Shown: positions 34,199 to 45,740 of the stretch, in pieces
Layout: every line of letters begins with the position of its first letter
Numbering within the stretch: position 1 is the first letter of the stretch
Source of the DNA: Hyposmocoma kahamanoa
Lineage: Eukaryota > Arthropoda > Insecta > Lepidoptera > Cosmopterigidae
Assembly (NCBI RefSeq): GCF_003589595.1
Contig: NW_020654229.1
Coordinates: forward strand, 4,973,380-5,037,379
DNA length: 64,000 bases
Reading direction: 5' to 3'
Notes under the pieces: generated by a model
The model's database searches: none
What the model was told of the DNA's origin: nothing
Seen by the model: only the letters and a program-made list of their open reading frames with translations
Made by a program: the position numbers and the translations under genes

Positions 34199-34356
34199 TA
34201 AGCCTGCACCGGTCCGCGCCCCATTCCATGGCAATTCAAATATATAAAATGCTGTATCGAACCATACAAAAAGTCAAAACAATACGAAAACATTTGAAAA
34301 TCTCCTTAAAAAAATACCTTCTGAAAAATGCGTTATTATAAATTAAATTACTTTCG

Positions 34357-34805
34357 AACCGACTTCAAAAAAAAGGAGGAAGTTCTCAATTAGACTGTAC
34401 GGTTTTTTTCTTTGTATGTATGTTACGCGATAACTCCGGTATTTGTGAACCGATTTTCACGATTCTTTTTTTGTTGGAAAGAGGTTACCTCCATAGGCCC
34501 ACTTTATTTTGAACAAAATCATCCACTTCAAAATCATTCATTTTTCACAATCATCCATTTTTATAAATAGAGCCTAAATTTTACTTAAGGAGCAATTATT
34601 TTAATGGTTCGTTTTGCTATTCTCCAATTCAAGGCGTTTTCCTCTCTCAATATACTTTGAGTAGTGAGAACCGATTTTTATTAGCTCCTGTGTCAAGTCC
34701 TGTATAGTGGCGAACTAAACATCCCCATATTTCAATAAAACTTGGCAAATAGATGTAATTGCACGTACTTTTGAGGTCGGTTGTTTTAGTACTCTGTACT
34801 GAGAT
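34357..34805 (-). mobile_element. Family B copy (long form, complete)
   Basis: Bounded by GAACCGACTTCAAAAAAAAG and TTTTGAGGTCGGTTGTTTTA, with AGTACTCTGTACTGAGAT just outside. Includes the extra middle block. Confidence 0.85.
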
Positions 34806-34879
34806 GATTTATTGACAATAATATACAAAAACCAAATTAAATAATCATTTGTTATAATTGACACTATATAACCTAATGA

Positions 34880-35655
34880 CGTAAAAAGTTATTATTTATT
34901 TATTGTACAGAAAAAAGCAAAAACACATTTAGTAACAAGGAAAACATAAGCAAAAGGAACTGCTTATTTGTAACAGAAATTTCTTCTTGCAGACCTAAAT
35001 ACAGGGGACAATAAATTACAATAACGGGTTTACGTACTTGTGCACACAACAAAAATTATGAATAAAAAAAGATATCAAAAACTTAAAATAATTAAAACTA
35101 TATAAATACTTACTTAAGTACATATTTCGTACTATAATAGCTATAAAATGGATGGAACAGCCGGTAATAGTGCTCCTAAACCTCATTTTGAAAATTGCTA
35201 AGGATTTGCTGTCACGAACAGTAATGGGAAGCGCATTCCAAAATCTGACTGTAAGAACAGTGAAGCAGTGAGAACAAACACCGGAATTGAAGGATGGAAA
35301 AGATAACTGGGACCTAACAAGAGAGCGACAGGGCTAATCCTGGTACCTGAGAAAGCTGAAACGCTCTTTCAGATACCCTGGAGACATAGGGTTTGCTCAA
35401 AATATTATAGAGAATGGAGATAGTATGTAGATTCCTGCGGAAACGAATGGGAAGCCACTTCAGTTGACTGCGATACTGTGAGATTCGGTCATATTTACGA
35501 AGGCCAAAGATGAACCTTATACACAGATTTTTGCAATCGTTCAAATTTATTTAGCAGCTCTTCAGTAGCATCTAAATAGCAGAAATCAGCATAGTCCAAG
35601 ATCGGTAAAAGTAGCGATTGGGCAAAACAGATTTTGGATTGTTTAATAGAATCTA
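34880..35655 (-). pseudogene. CR1/jockey-like reverse transcriptase C-terminus and 3' tail
   Basis: On the minus strand one frame reads LLPILDYADFCYLDATEELL. A frame change inside an A run switches to NLCIRFIFGLRKYDRISQYR and SQLKWLPIRFRRNLHTISIL, the conserved C-terminal region of jockey/CR1-type elements. Further on, VRFWNALPITVRDSKSLAIF appears in another frame. The copy is 5' truncated and multiply frameshifted, so it is inactive. Confidence 0.8.
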
Positions 35656-35699
35656 CATGTGGGGCTATGTTGAGTGTGTGCGTTATTTATTATATTTAA

Positions 35700-36265
35700 T
35701 AATAATAATGAAGAAGAACTTTATTTATCTACAGTGAGTACAATAATAAAGTTTATCCTTAAATAACATCGTGTGGAGTAGATAAAAAAGTAAGTCTCAG
35801 CTTAAGGTGTTTTTCAGACCCTTTTGAAGAAACTCGCTACATTAAGAGTTATGAGACGCATCTCGACCAGCTGGTCTGGCTGTGGAGCTCCACAAAAACA
35901 AAACAGCTATTAACACTAAATACTTCACAAATAACATTTACGATTAAAACCTATAAACATATTGGTACCTATGTCATTCAATATAACAACATAGCAATTT
36001 AGAACAATCCGATTTGAAGTTTGGATAGGGATGAACAGGACACATAAAAAATACAAAACGAAAGATGTTGGTTAAAACCACGTATACGAGTACATACGAT
36101 GGATAGGTGAAGCTACATCCAATTACTAGCCGAACACTGTCTCGAAAGTAGCCAAAGTTTGCATTTTTTTTGAAAGCCCATGACGACGTTGGGTTTTTTA
36201 TAGGAGGCAAGTCGTTCCAGCACTTAGAGGCCGCGAATTTGAAGCTACCGCGTTAAAGCATAAGT
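35700..36265 (-). pseudogene. Second non-LTR 3' end, same general type
   Basis: Minus-strand FKFAASKCWNDLPPIKNPTS parallels the WN(A/D)LP motif of the neighbouring fragment. The element ends in ATT-repeat sequence near 35700. It appears to be a different family from the 34.9-35.7 kb one. Confidence 0.55.
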
Positions 36266-36635
36266 TGAGGAGGTGGTGATATCTATAAAGACGGATAACG
36301 TATCGATCGCATACTGCCATCAACACGGTCGTTCCAATTTCATTTTTTGACCAAGTAAGTAATTTGATTTATTATAAAAAATTAAATGTAATAAATATTG
36401 TGCACTCTCTAACGTTGCAGTGCCCCAACGGGGTGCTACATGTCTTAAGTGCAAAATTATGTATTTAGATCTAAGACAACCATGTGCCAATGCAATAAAT
36501 ACGAATATGAATTACTAAGTGTTCGATCTAAAATTATTATAACAATTTTTTTGTCACTTAAATATGCATTGGAGTTAATGGATAATTTGAGTAATTGGAT
36601 AGACATTCATAATAAAGGTCGTAAAGTCCACTAAT

Positions 36636-36740
36636 TTGACTTTGATGGCCTAGTTATTATCACTTTGGACATTAAATCGGAGGTTCCGGGATCGAGTTCC
36701 GGTAAAACCAATTTGGAAACGAACCTTTCTAAATTGGTTC
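36636..36740 (+). mobile_element. tRNA-like SINE
   Basis: GATGGCCTAGTTATTATCAC is A-box-like and GGGATCGAGTTCCGG holds a B-box-like motif. A tail AAATTGGTTCTGG, also seen near 2625, follows and leads directly into a family A copy. Confidence 0.45.
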
Positions 36741-36747
36741 TGGTTTT

Positions 36748-36985
36748 TTTTGTGACACCAAGAAACGAACAAGTCGTGAATCTGGTGGTAATCGACACGT
36801 GTATCCATAACAGTTGCAGTGCCACTCAAAAGTTTTAAATCTCAAAGGTTTGAGTGACACTGCCACTGTGCCCGTCCACCTGAACATAATTGACAAGTCC
36901 CATGTGCCTGTAATTTCACCAGCACCCTTTCCCTTCAAAACCGGAACGCAGTGATGTTCACATTTCTGCTTGGCGGCAGAAGAAG
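36748..36985 (-). mobile_element. Family A copy 9
   Basis: Runs from the tail side (ACACCAAGAAACGAACAAGT) to CTGCTTGGCGGCAGAAG. The first ~60 bases of the 5' end are missing. Confidence 0.85.
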
Positions 36986-37069
36986 TTTTTACGCCTAAGT
37001 CGCTGTACAAATATTGATGAATTTTGGTATATAGATAAATGGGGCCTATATATCAGTTCACAATACAGT

Positions 37070-37215
37070 CATTTTTTTTTGCAAAATTTTATCTTTCTTA
37101 ATCTATCGAAAAACTATCGACAACAACCACATAACTGTATAAAATTTTGTGATAACTGGCAACCCTACAAATGTCATTTTACACAAAAAAAAAAGATGAA
37201 ATAAAAAAGATGGAC
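37070..37215. repeat. Repeat shared with the 48.56-49.25 kb element
   Basis: GGCAACCCTACAAATGTCAT and CGACAACAACCACATAACTG match, inverted, the left portion of that element. Here only one end is present. Confidence 0.6.
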
Positions 37216-37818
37216 TATAAGAGAAGGCTACTTTTTGTTACAAAAATAAATCTAAAAGGAGTATAATAAGAAGAAAGTTTGTATGGAAAACCAATACAAT
37301 TACAATATGCTACTCGAAGTACTCATTCTACATAGACGAAGTCACAGGCACCAGTTAAGTCATAATTAACGTTAAAAGACAGAAAACAAGAGTTTTATAC
37401 ACCTACTACTGACCCACAAGTTAAATCAACACCAGATAAACAGTTAAGAATAACTTGGAATTGTTCCAATGTTTATCACTACTACATTACCACACAGGAA
37501 TCCGCATGACAGTTAAAATTAAACTTCATGTTATTATGTCATCTCGTTTTAAAAGCCAATCGATATCCATTGGGGTAGGTAGAGATTATCATCGCCATCA
37601 TCATATCAGCCGGTAGACGTCCACTGCTGAACATAGGCCTCCCCTAAAGATTGTCAGGCTAGCCGGTCAGACGCGACGTGCATCCATCGGTTACACACCA
37701 CCCTTACCAGGTCATCCGTCCGTCAAGTAGGGCGCCGTCCAAGTGAATGCCTTCCGGTTCGTGGTCTCCATTCCAGAACCTTTATGTATCAACTGCCGTC
37801 AGTTCTACGAGCTGAAGG

Positions 37819-38225
37819 AGGCGTGCGCCTGACGGTAAGTTACACGCCTGTCCATAACAATTACAGTGCTACTCAAGAGATTTAGGGTCGTATTCTAGAA
37901 CTCTACTCAATGCTCAAGTCAGGATTTGAGTATGGTTTAAAGCACTCGGAATCATACTCAAGTCCCTGCCATTAGAGTCGTATTTCCAGTGCAATCCTGA
38001 CTTGAGCATTGAGTAGAGTTCAAGAATACGACCCTTAGATCGCAAAGATTTGAGGGGCACTGCCCCTGCGCCCGTCACCCTGAGTCATAAGTTGACAAGT
38101 CCCATGTGCCTGTAATTTCCCCAGCACCCTTACCCTTCAAAACCGGAACACTGTAATGCTGATATTACTGCTTGGTGGCGGAAATATACTTCCCTGGACG
38201 AACTTTTTCACAAGGAGTTCTACTA
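37819..38225 (-). mobile_element. Family A copy 10, itself carrying a MITE
   Basis: Inserted in the RTE-like fragment near AGTTCTAC, which occurs on both sides. It contains the 150-bp family K MITE at 37885-38034 and is otherwise nearly complete. Confidence 0.8.
37885..38034. mobile_element. Family K MITE copy 2 with TTA duplication
   Basis: Compared with uninterrupted family A (GAGCTTTAAATCGC), TTA is present on both sides of the insert, giving a clear 3-bp target duplication. This points to PIF/Harbinger-type mobilisation. The copy is 15 bp shorter than the other two. Confidence 0.8.
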
Positions 38226-38829
38226 TGTGCCCTGCCCACTGCCACTTCAACTTGCTAATCCTTTAAGCTACGTCAGTGGCTTTGGATTTTCTACGGATCT
38301 CCTCATTTCTGATTCGATCACGTAGAGAAATGCCGAGCATTGCTCGCTCCATAGCTCCATACCTCGTCTCAGACCCGTAGATGATGACCTGGCAACACGT
38401 ACTGTTCGAAGACTTTTGTCTTCAAGGATTGCGGTATTGCGAACGAGAAGACGTCCCGAAGCTTGCCGAAAGCTGCCTAACCGAGTCAGAGATTATAGTA
38501 AATAATAATAATGTGCCAGACAATCCCACCAATTACCTAGACTAGAACCAAATTTTCACGCGAATTCTTGATAATTCATTATCTCAAGGATATAATGTAT
38601 TGTAATATTAAAATGCTACCGCTAGCAATGTCGTGTTCATGTGTTTGCATTAGAGACGTATCCAAATGTGTTGCTAAAGATTTTTCTTCGTGCTTATTTA
38701 GTTTCCTCACTTATTGCCATTTTTAGTCAAAAATAAAGATACAAAACTCTTCTTTTTCATGTCCTTAACACACGCTAAGTTAGTCAGCATAACATGTATT
38801 TGTCGGAAATTATGGTTTTGAGCTCGTTT

Positions 38830-39060
38830 GGGCAGATTTAGGGATCGTGATTAGTATCCGTACTCATTACTGTCTCCGATATATTTTCCACGTCTTCCAC
38901 TCTCCCCTATAAGTTCATTTCCAAACTCACGACTTTCTTAGCCATCTTTCACACAATCCATCCATCTTTTCTTTGGCCTTCCTCTCCCCTTATATCCCTC
39001 CACATTCATATCTAACACTCTTCGCATTACATGATATTCTTGCCTCCGAAAAATAAAGAT
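38830..39060 (-). pseudogene. Non-LTR reverse transcriptase C-terminal scrap
   Basis: Minus-strand GYKGRGRPKKRWMDCVKDG followed by a stop matches the GRPxxRWxDxxK motif near the end of many insect LINE proteins. Flanks decay quickly. Confidence 0.65.
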
Positions 39061-39520
39061 CCAAAACTATGAATCAGATAATAGTCCTAACAATCATCAA
39101 AGAAAATATGCATGATAATTTCGAACCCTGCTTTTAAGGCCTATGAATAAAAAAAATATCCCGAATACCGACCATCTAGAAGCAACAGTAAATACTTACA
39201 CATGCACCGATACAAGTTCATTTAGAAGTACGAGAATAGTGTTTGTGTGACTGATAGAATTATACGCATGATTTGCGTTCGGTGTTATCGCTGGCGTTCA
39301 AGAACGGCGGGCGCTTCGCAACCGCTACGTGCATATTTCGCTTTGTGCTCAAAATACTTTGACAGAAATTTACTTGCTCTTCTGATTATTTCCATGATGG
39401 AGGGTCTAAACGTAGGTTAGGGTTCCGCCCTATAATGTGGATATTTCAAGGATTCGCACGGAGTGTTTCTTTTCCACATTTATATGGCGAATGGCTATGA
39501 GTAATGAAGGCAATAATAAT

Positions 39521-39631
39521 AAAGACAAGTGTCACGTATGAAGCTTCATTCGCATCACGCGTCTTTTCATTTGGTCAAGTATTGCTTATTTGGCAGTAAT
39601 TGTTTCGGACGGAGACCGAGAGTAGACCCCC
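39521..39631. mobile_element. Family C hairpin MITE, right half
   Basis: Starts inside the left arm (AAGACAAGTGTCACGTATGA) and runs to the full right end GACCGAGAGTAGACCCCC. Confidence 0.8.
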
Positions 39632-40078
39632 TGTATCGCAGGTGCCACGAAACCGACGTCAAATGCCCACTTATTCTTTTATTTAAAAAAAATGACAATA
39701 TTATTATAGTCTGAAAGCATGAAGCTTTTTCTTCTATTACTAGTCACGGGGCGTATAGCCTTTGATCTTTTCCAAAATGTAAAGTCATGGTTCTTTTTTA
39801 ATATGACCTTGAACTTCATATTTAAAAGCTGATTCGTCGGGTCATAACTCTAGATCTAATCAAACCTAACAGAGAACCTGGAATGTACAAGTAAATTTGT
39901 TTTTTCTGGTCATGAATCCTTGAAGAATATCTGAAGGTTTTCAATACATGGTGCTGGTGAAGTGAATAAAAGATCAGCGAGAGAGAGTGACACCAATGAA
40001 GCATCCTAAAACCAATCGGCACTTTATATGGCATGATAAATACAACCGAAAAATACCGAACCAGAATGATAGCTAGTA

Positions 40079-40450
40079 GTAGCTCCTTGTGAAAGAGTTC
40101 GTCCACGGAAGTAATGCCACCTTATCTATTTCTGCCGCCAAGCAGTAATATGAGCATTTGCGTTCCGGTTTTGAAGGACAACGGTGCTAGTGAAGTTACA
40201 AGCACATGAGACTCGTAACATAAATTGAAGAGTCCCATGTGTCAGACAGGCACTCCTTGTGAATACTGCCTTGCCTATTAATGTCGCTAAGCAGTAATGT
40301 GAGCATTACTGCGTTACGGTTTTGAAAGGTAAGGGTGCTGGTGAAATTACAGGCACATGGGACTTGTCATTTATGTCTCAGGGTGACGGGCTCTGAGTGG
40401 CACTGCAATTGTCATGGACAGGCGTGTAACTTACCATTAGGCGTACTGAC
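40079..40450 (+). mobile_element. Two head-to-tail family A pieces
   Basis: 40079-40247 is a 3'-truncated copy. 40248-40450 restarts at CACTCCTTGTGAATACTGCC and runs to GGCGTGTAACTTACCATTAG, lacking the usual tail. The junction GAGTCCCATGTGTCAGACAG also appears near 54654. Confidence 0.75.
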
Positions 40451-40677
40451 GGTAAGTTACAGACTCGTTCAGCTCGTAGAACTGACGGCCGTTTGCTTAC
40501 CACCAGAGAGTAGCGGAGGAATAGTTCTCTTCCCACACCAAGAACGTTGAACTCCTTTCACGCTCCAACACCACAAATCGAAGCCCTTGGTTTTCTGTTT
40601 TCAGCCAGAACCAACCTTACTCTTGGCCGTTCAGCCAAATGGACGTAAACTGTCATGGTCACTTTATTAACGTTATA
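40451..40677 (+). repeat. Block J copy 1
   Basis: About 230 bp from AGTTACAGACTCGTTCAGCT to CACTTTATTAACGTTA, nearly identical to 54417-54648. Both are attached to the 3' side of a family A copy. Confidence 0.8.
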
Positions 40678-40679
40678 CG

Positions 40680-41555
40680 TTATATTTAGCGGGTTTATTT
40701 TCATTACGCATCGCCAAGGTTATGTCGTGCGTTGTTCTCTATTGTAAATAATATTTATCTTGTTATATTGTTTCAGATGTTACAGTTTGTTGTGTGGAAT
40801 ATATGATTGCTTTGCGAATAAGGTGGTTTATTGCATATTTTTGTTTAAAATGTAAAGAAAAATTTGAAACGATATTATTGTTAATTAAATCCTTTGAATT
40901 ATCGCTTTCGTTCTGGAAGGCGTTGAAAACCAATACTGCCCTCTAGTACGTAACTACAGTAATCCACATTTTCGGTTAAATTGAGTTATTAATGTATTTG
41001 GAATCGAATAGAGTTCTACAACCCCTATAAGCGGTTCTTTTATATGTTAGGGCGCGTTCCCATTATGTCGTGACGACGAATTCGTGTCGTGGTTTGTACA
41101 TTTTAATGTTGTTCACTTCAATGTAAGGGGCAAACCACGATTTTTTAGGAGAACCAAAATGCGATTTTATTTTTTGAAATCTGTCTGTAACTTTTTACTG
41201 TCTGCTCCAATTTTGATTGTGTCTAGAGCAAAGTTTCTTAGAATTTCCTCTTCTTTCATATTATAAAAAAAAAGATTTAGGAATGCCCAGTGAAAGGATC
41301 CTTCACAATAGAATTACGTATTATTTTCAATTTCTCTTCCTGCTGACACTATGCTGCTACGGTTTACACATAAAATATTAGTAACGTTAAGCCCAACTAA
41401 ACCCCTTTTTTTGTGTAAGGGACATACTATATTTTAAACCACTGGGCATTCCTAAATTTTAATATTACCAATCGATAGAGCAGAAACTTCCGAATCCAAA
41501 AAAATATGTAACTCATTTTCGACAAAATGTCCGTTACTTTAATTGATACTTCTGG
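40680..41555. other. Intronic sequence, nothing recognised
   Basis: AT-rich sequence without recognised repeats. The frame at 41084-41266 has no protein features. Confidence 0.4.
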
Positions 41556-41559
41556 TATC

Positions 41560-42190
41560 GATAGTACAAGACGATTAACTGTCGTTCACGACATTTTTTA
41601 CGTTACGACGTCAGACAGTCTAGACAATGGCAAGAACTAGAACGACTGTCGTCCCATGATAAATAAAACTTCACGATTAAACTGTGACGACAGCTAATCA
41701 GAACTTATTTTTTTATAATATTAAGCGACGGGACGAACAAGTCGTACGCCTGATGGCATGCCTGTCCATAATAGTTGCAGTGCCACTCAGAGCTTTAAAT
41801 CGCAAAGATCTGAGGGGCATTGCCACTGCGCCCGTCACCCTGAGACCTAAGTTGACAAGTCTCATATCCCTGTAATTTCACCAGCACCCTTTCAGACCGG
41901 AACACAATAATGCTGACACTGCTTGGGGGCAGAAATGGGTAAAGTGGCAGTACTACCCAGGATGACCTTTCACAAGACGCTATTGTTACTACTGTCGTCA
42001 TTTATTTATCGTTGTCTCGTATCTACGAACAACAAGAGATACGATAAATTGTCGTCAAGATCCAGTGGGGACAGCTAGGCATGACTGTCGTTCAACGATA
42101 AAAAAAATCCACGTCAGATAGTCGTGATATAGGAATAGGCTAAAAGCGACAGTCGTCCAACGATAAATAAAACGTAACAACATATCGGAA
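41560..42190. repeat. Dispersed GACTGTCGT / CGATAAATAAAAC repeat cluster
   Basis: GACTGTCGTCCCATGATAAA (41643), TGACTGTCGTTCAACGATAA (42082) and CGACAGTCGTCCAACGATAA (42148) share one unit. An inverted form occurs near 41992 and partial ones near 41579 and 42040. Units are spaced ~65-90 bp on each side of a family A insertion. Confidence 0.55.
41718..41982 (-). mobile_element. Family A copy 13
   Basis: Nearly complete, inserted into the GACTGTCGT cluster. A ~10-base deletion lies near GCCTGATGGCATGCC. Confidence 0.85.
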
Positions 42191-42197
42191 AAGCGCC

Positions 42198-42352
42198 GTG
42201 AAACTTAAGTTGACAAGTCCCATGTGCCTGTAATTTCTCCAGCACCCTTACCTTTCAATATATAATGCTCATAATTGGCACCAGAAATAGTACCGTGGCA
42301 GTACTTTCCTGGAGGATCTCATTACTCATTCACAATCATCTCTACTGCTACG
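42198..42352 (-). mobile_element. Family A copy 14 (5' half)
   Basis: Runs from CTTAAGTTGACAAGTCCCAT to the 5' end TCTACTGCTAC. The 3' half is missing. Confidence 0.75.
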
Positions 42353-42387
42353 CGAGTTATCTGTTATGTTTAGATAATATGAGATGG

Positions 42388-42582
42388 TGGATATGGTGAA
42401 ATTACAGGCACATGGGACTTGTCAACTTAAGTCTCAGGGTGTTGGGTGCAGTTGCAGTGCCCCTCAGATCTTTACGATTTAAAGCTCTGAGTGGCACTGC
42501 AACTGTTATGGACAGGCGTGTAGCTTACCATCAGGCGCACGAGTTGTTCGTCCCGGCACTTGGTATTATTAAAAAAAATACG
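42388..42582 (+). mobile_element. Family A copy 15 (3' half with A tail)
   Basis: Starts at GGTGAAATTACAGGCACATG and ends CACTTGGTATTATT plus an A run. It lies head-to-head with copy 14, 35 bases away. The two together look like one inverted or twin-primed insertion. Confidence 0.8.
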
Positions 42583-43030
42583 AATTGCAGCTAAATGTTT
42601 GCAATAAATACAGAGGCAGTTGTTGATTCAATGTTGAACCAAAAACTAAAACGTCTCATACATTCATTCATTACTTTTTATTTAGTGTTCAATCAGCGCC
42701 ATCTATTGAGCTAGGCGGGAACTAAAATGAATTGAACCAACCATAAACAACACCGTAATTCGATATGAAAAAGAAACATGTGTGCAAGCGAGACAGAAAG
42801 CGTTTCTCAGTCACGCTGTGACGTTGTCACTGCCACAGAATAAATATATATATTACGAATACACGCAAACATTATGTTATTTAATCACGGATGTGCAGAC
42901 AGCCCATTATAACGTGACCATTATTCTTTTCTAGAGTGGGACGCCTGTAAATTTATAATTGTTTTAAAAATAAAACACGCATTTAAGAGTTACAAAATGT
43001 TAAATGATCAAAAATTTAAATCTTGTGTAT
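42583..43030. other. Intronic sequence, nothing recognised
   Basis: No repeat or gene recognised up to the TIR at 43032. Confidence 0.4.
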
Positions 43031-43714
43031 ACAGGGTGTAACCGCAAGGTGTAGTCATATTAAAGGAGCCAAACCTATACTTGATCTAGACCCTCTGTGC
43101 AAAATATCAAATAAAAATAAGTGACTTTTAATGTTGATATAACTTTAATTATGTTTGTATAAATAGTGATTGTCCGAAACAACCACTGCGTCACAACTCT
43201 ATTGCTAGTTACGTTACTACGACTTCACAAATTCATTAATGAAACCTGGGCGGCCGCAAGCGGGGCGAAAGAACAGCTGACTACAATTGAAATGCCACTG
43301 TAAAAACATGATTTGAATATGTTGATAACACGTTAATATTAAGTAACAAAATCTTTAAATACCTAGAAAAATCGAATTATTTCTAACAATATTATTTTAT
43401 ACCATACCTAGGTACGTACTTATTTACATACAGTTTAAAGGATATTTATTTACTTATTAAGCCCGTAGTTACGCACGCCTTCATCGTATACACATTCTAC
43501 ATAATTTTGTATTAATACATTTATTTACGACAATTTTACAATAGTGGATACTTTTTTAATTGGTACTTACCTACTGTGCAATTCATACACGTTTTAATGA
43601 ATTTCCTACGAATTGTAATTCACTGTTGTACAATGTACGAAATATTGACTTGTTTACGATAATTTTGAATAATAAGTACAATCACTACACGCACTGCTGG
43701 CACATTTCACACAT

Positions 43715-44816
43715 TTACAGGTAAGGTTCAAAATGCCGACCTCCATGCAATATGCATATTTCCGTGCGTCGGTACAGAGACTGCTCTACTCTTTGAAGCA
43801 TCTGCCGAGTGATTTGACTAAACGCCATTTCGATCCGCTGCCTCATTTCTTCTGCGCTTTCACAGGACTCCGCATAAACAATATTTTTATATGACCCCAC
43901 AAAAAAAATCGAGCGGTGTCAAGTCTGGGGACCACGCTGGCCAGGGTACAGGACCTCCCCGCCCAATCCACTGCGGGAGACGGTCGTTCAGATGGGAACG
44001 TACATTTCGAGCAAAATGTGCGGGTGCTCCATCGTGCTAGAAAGTCATCCCGTGTTCCATCACGAGTCTCACGTATTGTGTCACTGGCAGGGCCATCAGA
44101 ACGTCACCCAAGTCTTCTGTTAGGAATCTTAAATAATTGGCCCCATTCAGACTTGCCGGCAAAAACACTGGACCGATGACGGCACAACCTATTATACCAG
44201 CCCACACGTTAATCCGCCACTGGTGTTGAAAATTTGATTCCCTTGATACGCGGGGATTCAAATGAGTCCAAAAATGTTCATTATGCATATTGATAATGCC
44301 CGCACGCGTAAATGACGCCTCGTCTGTCCACAGTACCGACGAAGCGAAGTCGGGAGACCTCCCAACCTGGTCGCGGTACCAGCGGCAAAATGCCAAACGT
44401 AGATCATAGTCCGCTTGTAACAGCTCCTGCGTTCTTTGAAAATGGTATGGGTGCTGGCCATCATCCCGTAGCACACGCCACACACTCATATGGTTCACAC
44501 CACCAAAGGCTGCCGCAGCACGACGAGTACTTGTCTTTGGATTGCCGAGAAAATGTTCCAAAACATCTGCCTCGAATTCTGGGTCTCGTGAACTCGGCCG
44601 GCCTTCAGAACTGGAACCACGGAACGATCCACTATTATGAAGTCTCATAACCATCTTCCTGAAGCATTCCACAGCAGGAAATGGTCGACGTCGATTTTCT
44701 GGGACGCCATCAATAAACTTTGCCCAATAAATTTGGCGAGGCTGGCGCAAGCTCCCATCGGCTGCGCCTACGCACAACATCATCTCTTAGTAATCACTAT
44801 TGCTTAAGCGTGACAT
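43715..44816 (-). pseudogene. DUF4817-type (Tc1/mariner-related) transposase, broken
   Basis: The likely original start is the ATG at 44816. Codon 10 is now TAA, and the long frame resumes MMLCVGAADGSLRQPRQIYW. The N-terminal part (to about residue 60) has the helix-turn-helix layout of DUF4817 proteins common in insects. It is followed by a second HTH region (NHMSVWRVLRDDGQHPYHFQ). The DDE core starts with SSVLWTDEASFTRAGIINMH. FLPASLNGANYLRFL follows. A TAG at 44037-44039 sits where HDGAPAHFARN should be read through. SPDLTPLDFF holds the third acidic position. A frame change in the T run near 43905 leads to IKNIVYAES and RTEICILHGGRHFEPYL at the C-terminus. Two stops and one frame change make it inactive. 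Confidence 0.85.
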
Positions 44817-45231
44817 AGTTTAAATAAACACAAAAACAAGACACAAACAAAACGATGACACCTATTTAGTCCTCACAACGCAAACGGCAATTACAGACTG
44901 TTACAAAAAATTAAAAAATAGCACCTCTGCCTCAGCGGCGGCACATCAAAGGACGCCGACTGAAACGCAAATTTTGGAATATAGGGTAACGTTTTCATAA
45001 TGTACCTACAGGGTGAAATTAAAATTATTACCATCCTTTTGAAATAAGACCCTTCTCCTGATACAAATTACATCATTACATACACATTAAACGAATACCT
45101 ATATCCTACGTCTACGACCTTCAACGTTGCACTGCATACGCCTTTGTTTGTAAACAAGCTCTGACCATCACCCGTACCACTTCCACATAATGCAAGAACT
45201 GACTGAGTGATTACGGATATACTGCACTAAG
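44817..45231. other. Interior of the TIR element, nothing recognised
   Basis: TACAGGGTGAAATT near 45008 recalls a transposon end, but no partner was found. Confidence 0.35.
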
Positions 45232-45740
45232 GAGGCAGTCACCCATCGGAAACTCACGACGTCCGAAACGAAAGCCTAACACACTAACCACTACACCATG
45301 GAGGCAGTCGACTATAGGAATCAAATCCACGACCTCCGAAACGAAAGCCTAACACTCTAACCACTACACCATGGAGGCAGTCGACTATAGGAATCAAATC
45401 CACGACCTCCGAAAACAAAGCCTAACACTAACCACTACACCATGGAGGCAGTCGACTATGGGAATCAAATCCACAACCGCCGAAACGAAAGCCTAACACT
45501 CTAACCACTACACCATAGAGGCAGTCGACTATGGGAATCAAATCCACGACTTCCGAAAAGAAAGCCTAACGCTCTAACCACTAGACTATGGAGGCAGTCG
45601 ACTATGGGAATCAAATCTACGACATCCGCAAAGAAAACCTAACACTCTAACAACTACCCCATAGAGCCAGTCAACTATGAGAATCGAATCCACGACCTCC
45701 GAAACGAGTCTAACATTAACCACTAATCCACATCACCATG
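45232..45740 (-). repeat. 73-bp tandem array of tRNA-like units, seven copies
   Basis: Unit starts (GAGGCAGTC on the plus strand) are at 45232, 45301, 45374, 45445, 45518, 45591 and 45664, with spacing 69, 73, 71, 73, 73, 73. On the minus strand each unit reads CATGGTGTAGTGGTTAGAGT (A-box-like) and then GGAGGTCGTGGATTTGATTC (degenerate B box). The arrangement fits a tRNA-like domain of ~73 nt repeated head to tail. Units vary by substitutions and 2-4-bp deletions. Confidence 0.9.

Larger units (their letters stand above)
37580..38475 (-). pseudogene. RTE-like retrotransposon 3' fragment, interrupted
   Basis: 37580-37818 holds the minus-strand sequence for a terminal region with VLEWRP-like coding and a QQWT-like end (CAGCAGTGGACG). 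A GAT-repeat tail (ATGATGGCGATGA) follows it. 38226-38475 continues upstream, with sequence encoding a KWQWAGH-like segment (AAGTGGCAGTGGGCAGGGC). I know this arrangement from lepidopteran RTE-type elements. A family A copy separates the halves, and stops and indels are present. Confidence 0.7.

Noticed and set aside
37885..38034. piggyBac-type TTAA insertion for family K
   Set aside because: Comparison with uninterrupted family A shows a 3-bp TTA duplication, not TTAA. The other two copies do not show TTAA on both sides.
45232..45740. CRISPR-like array
   Set aside because: Units are contiguous, with no spacers, and have tRNA-like boxes. The context is an insect genome.
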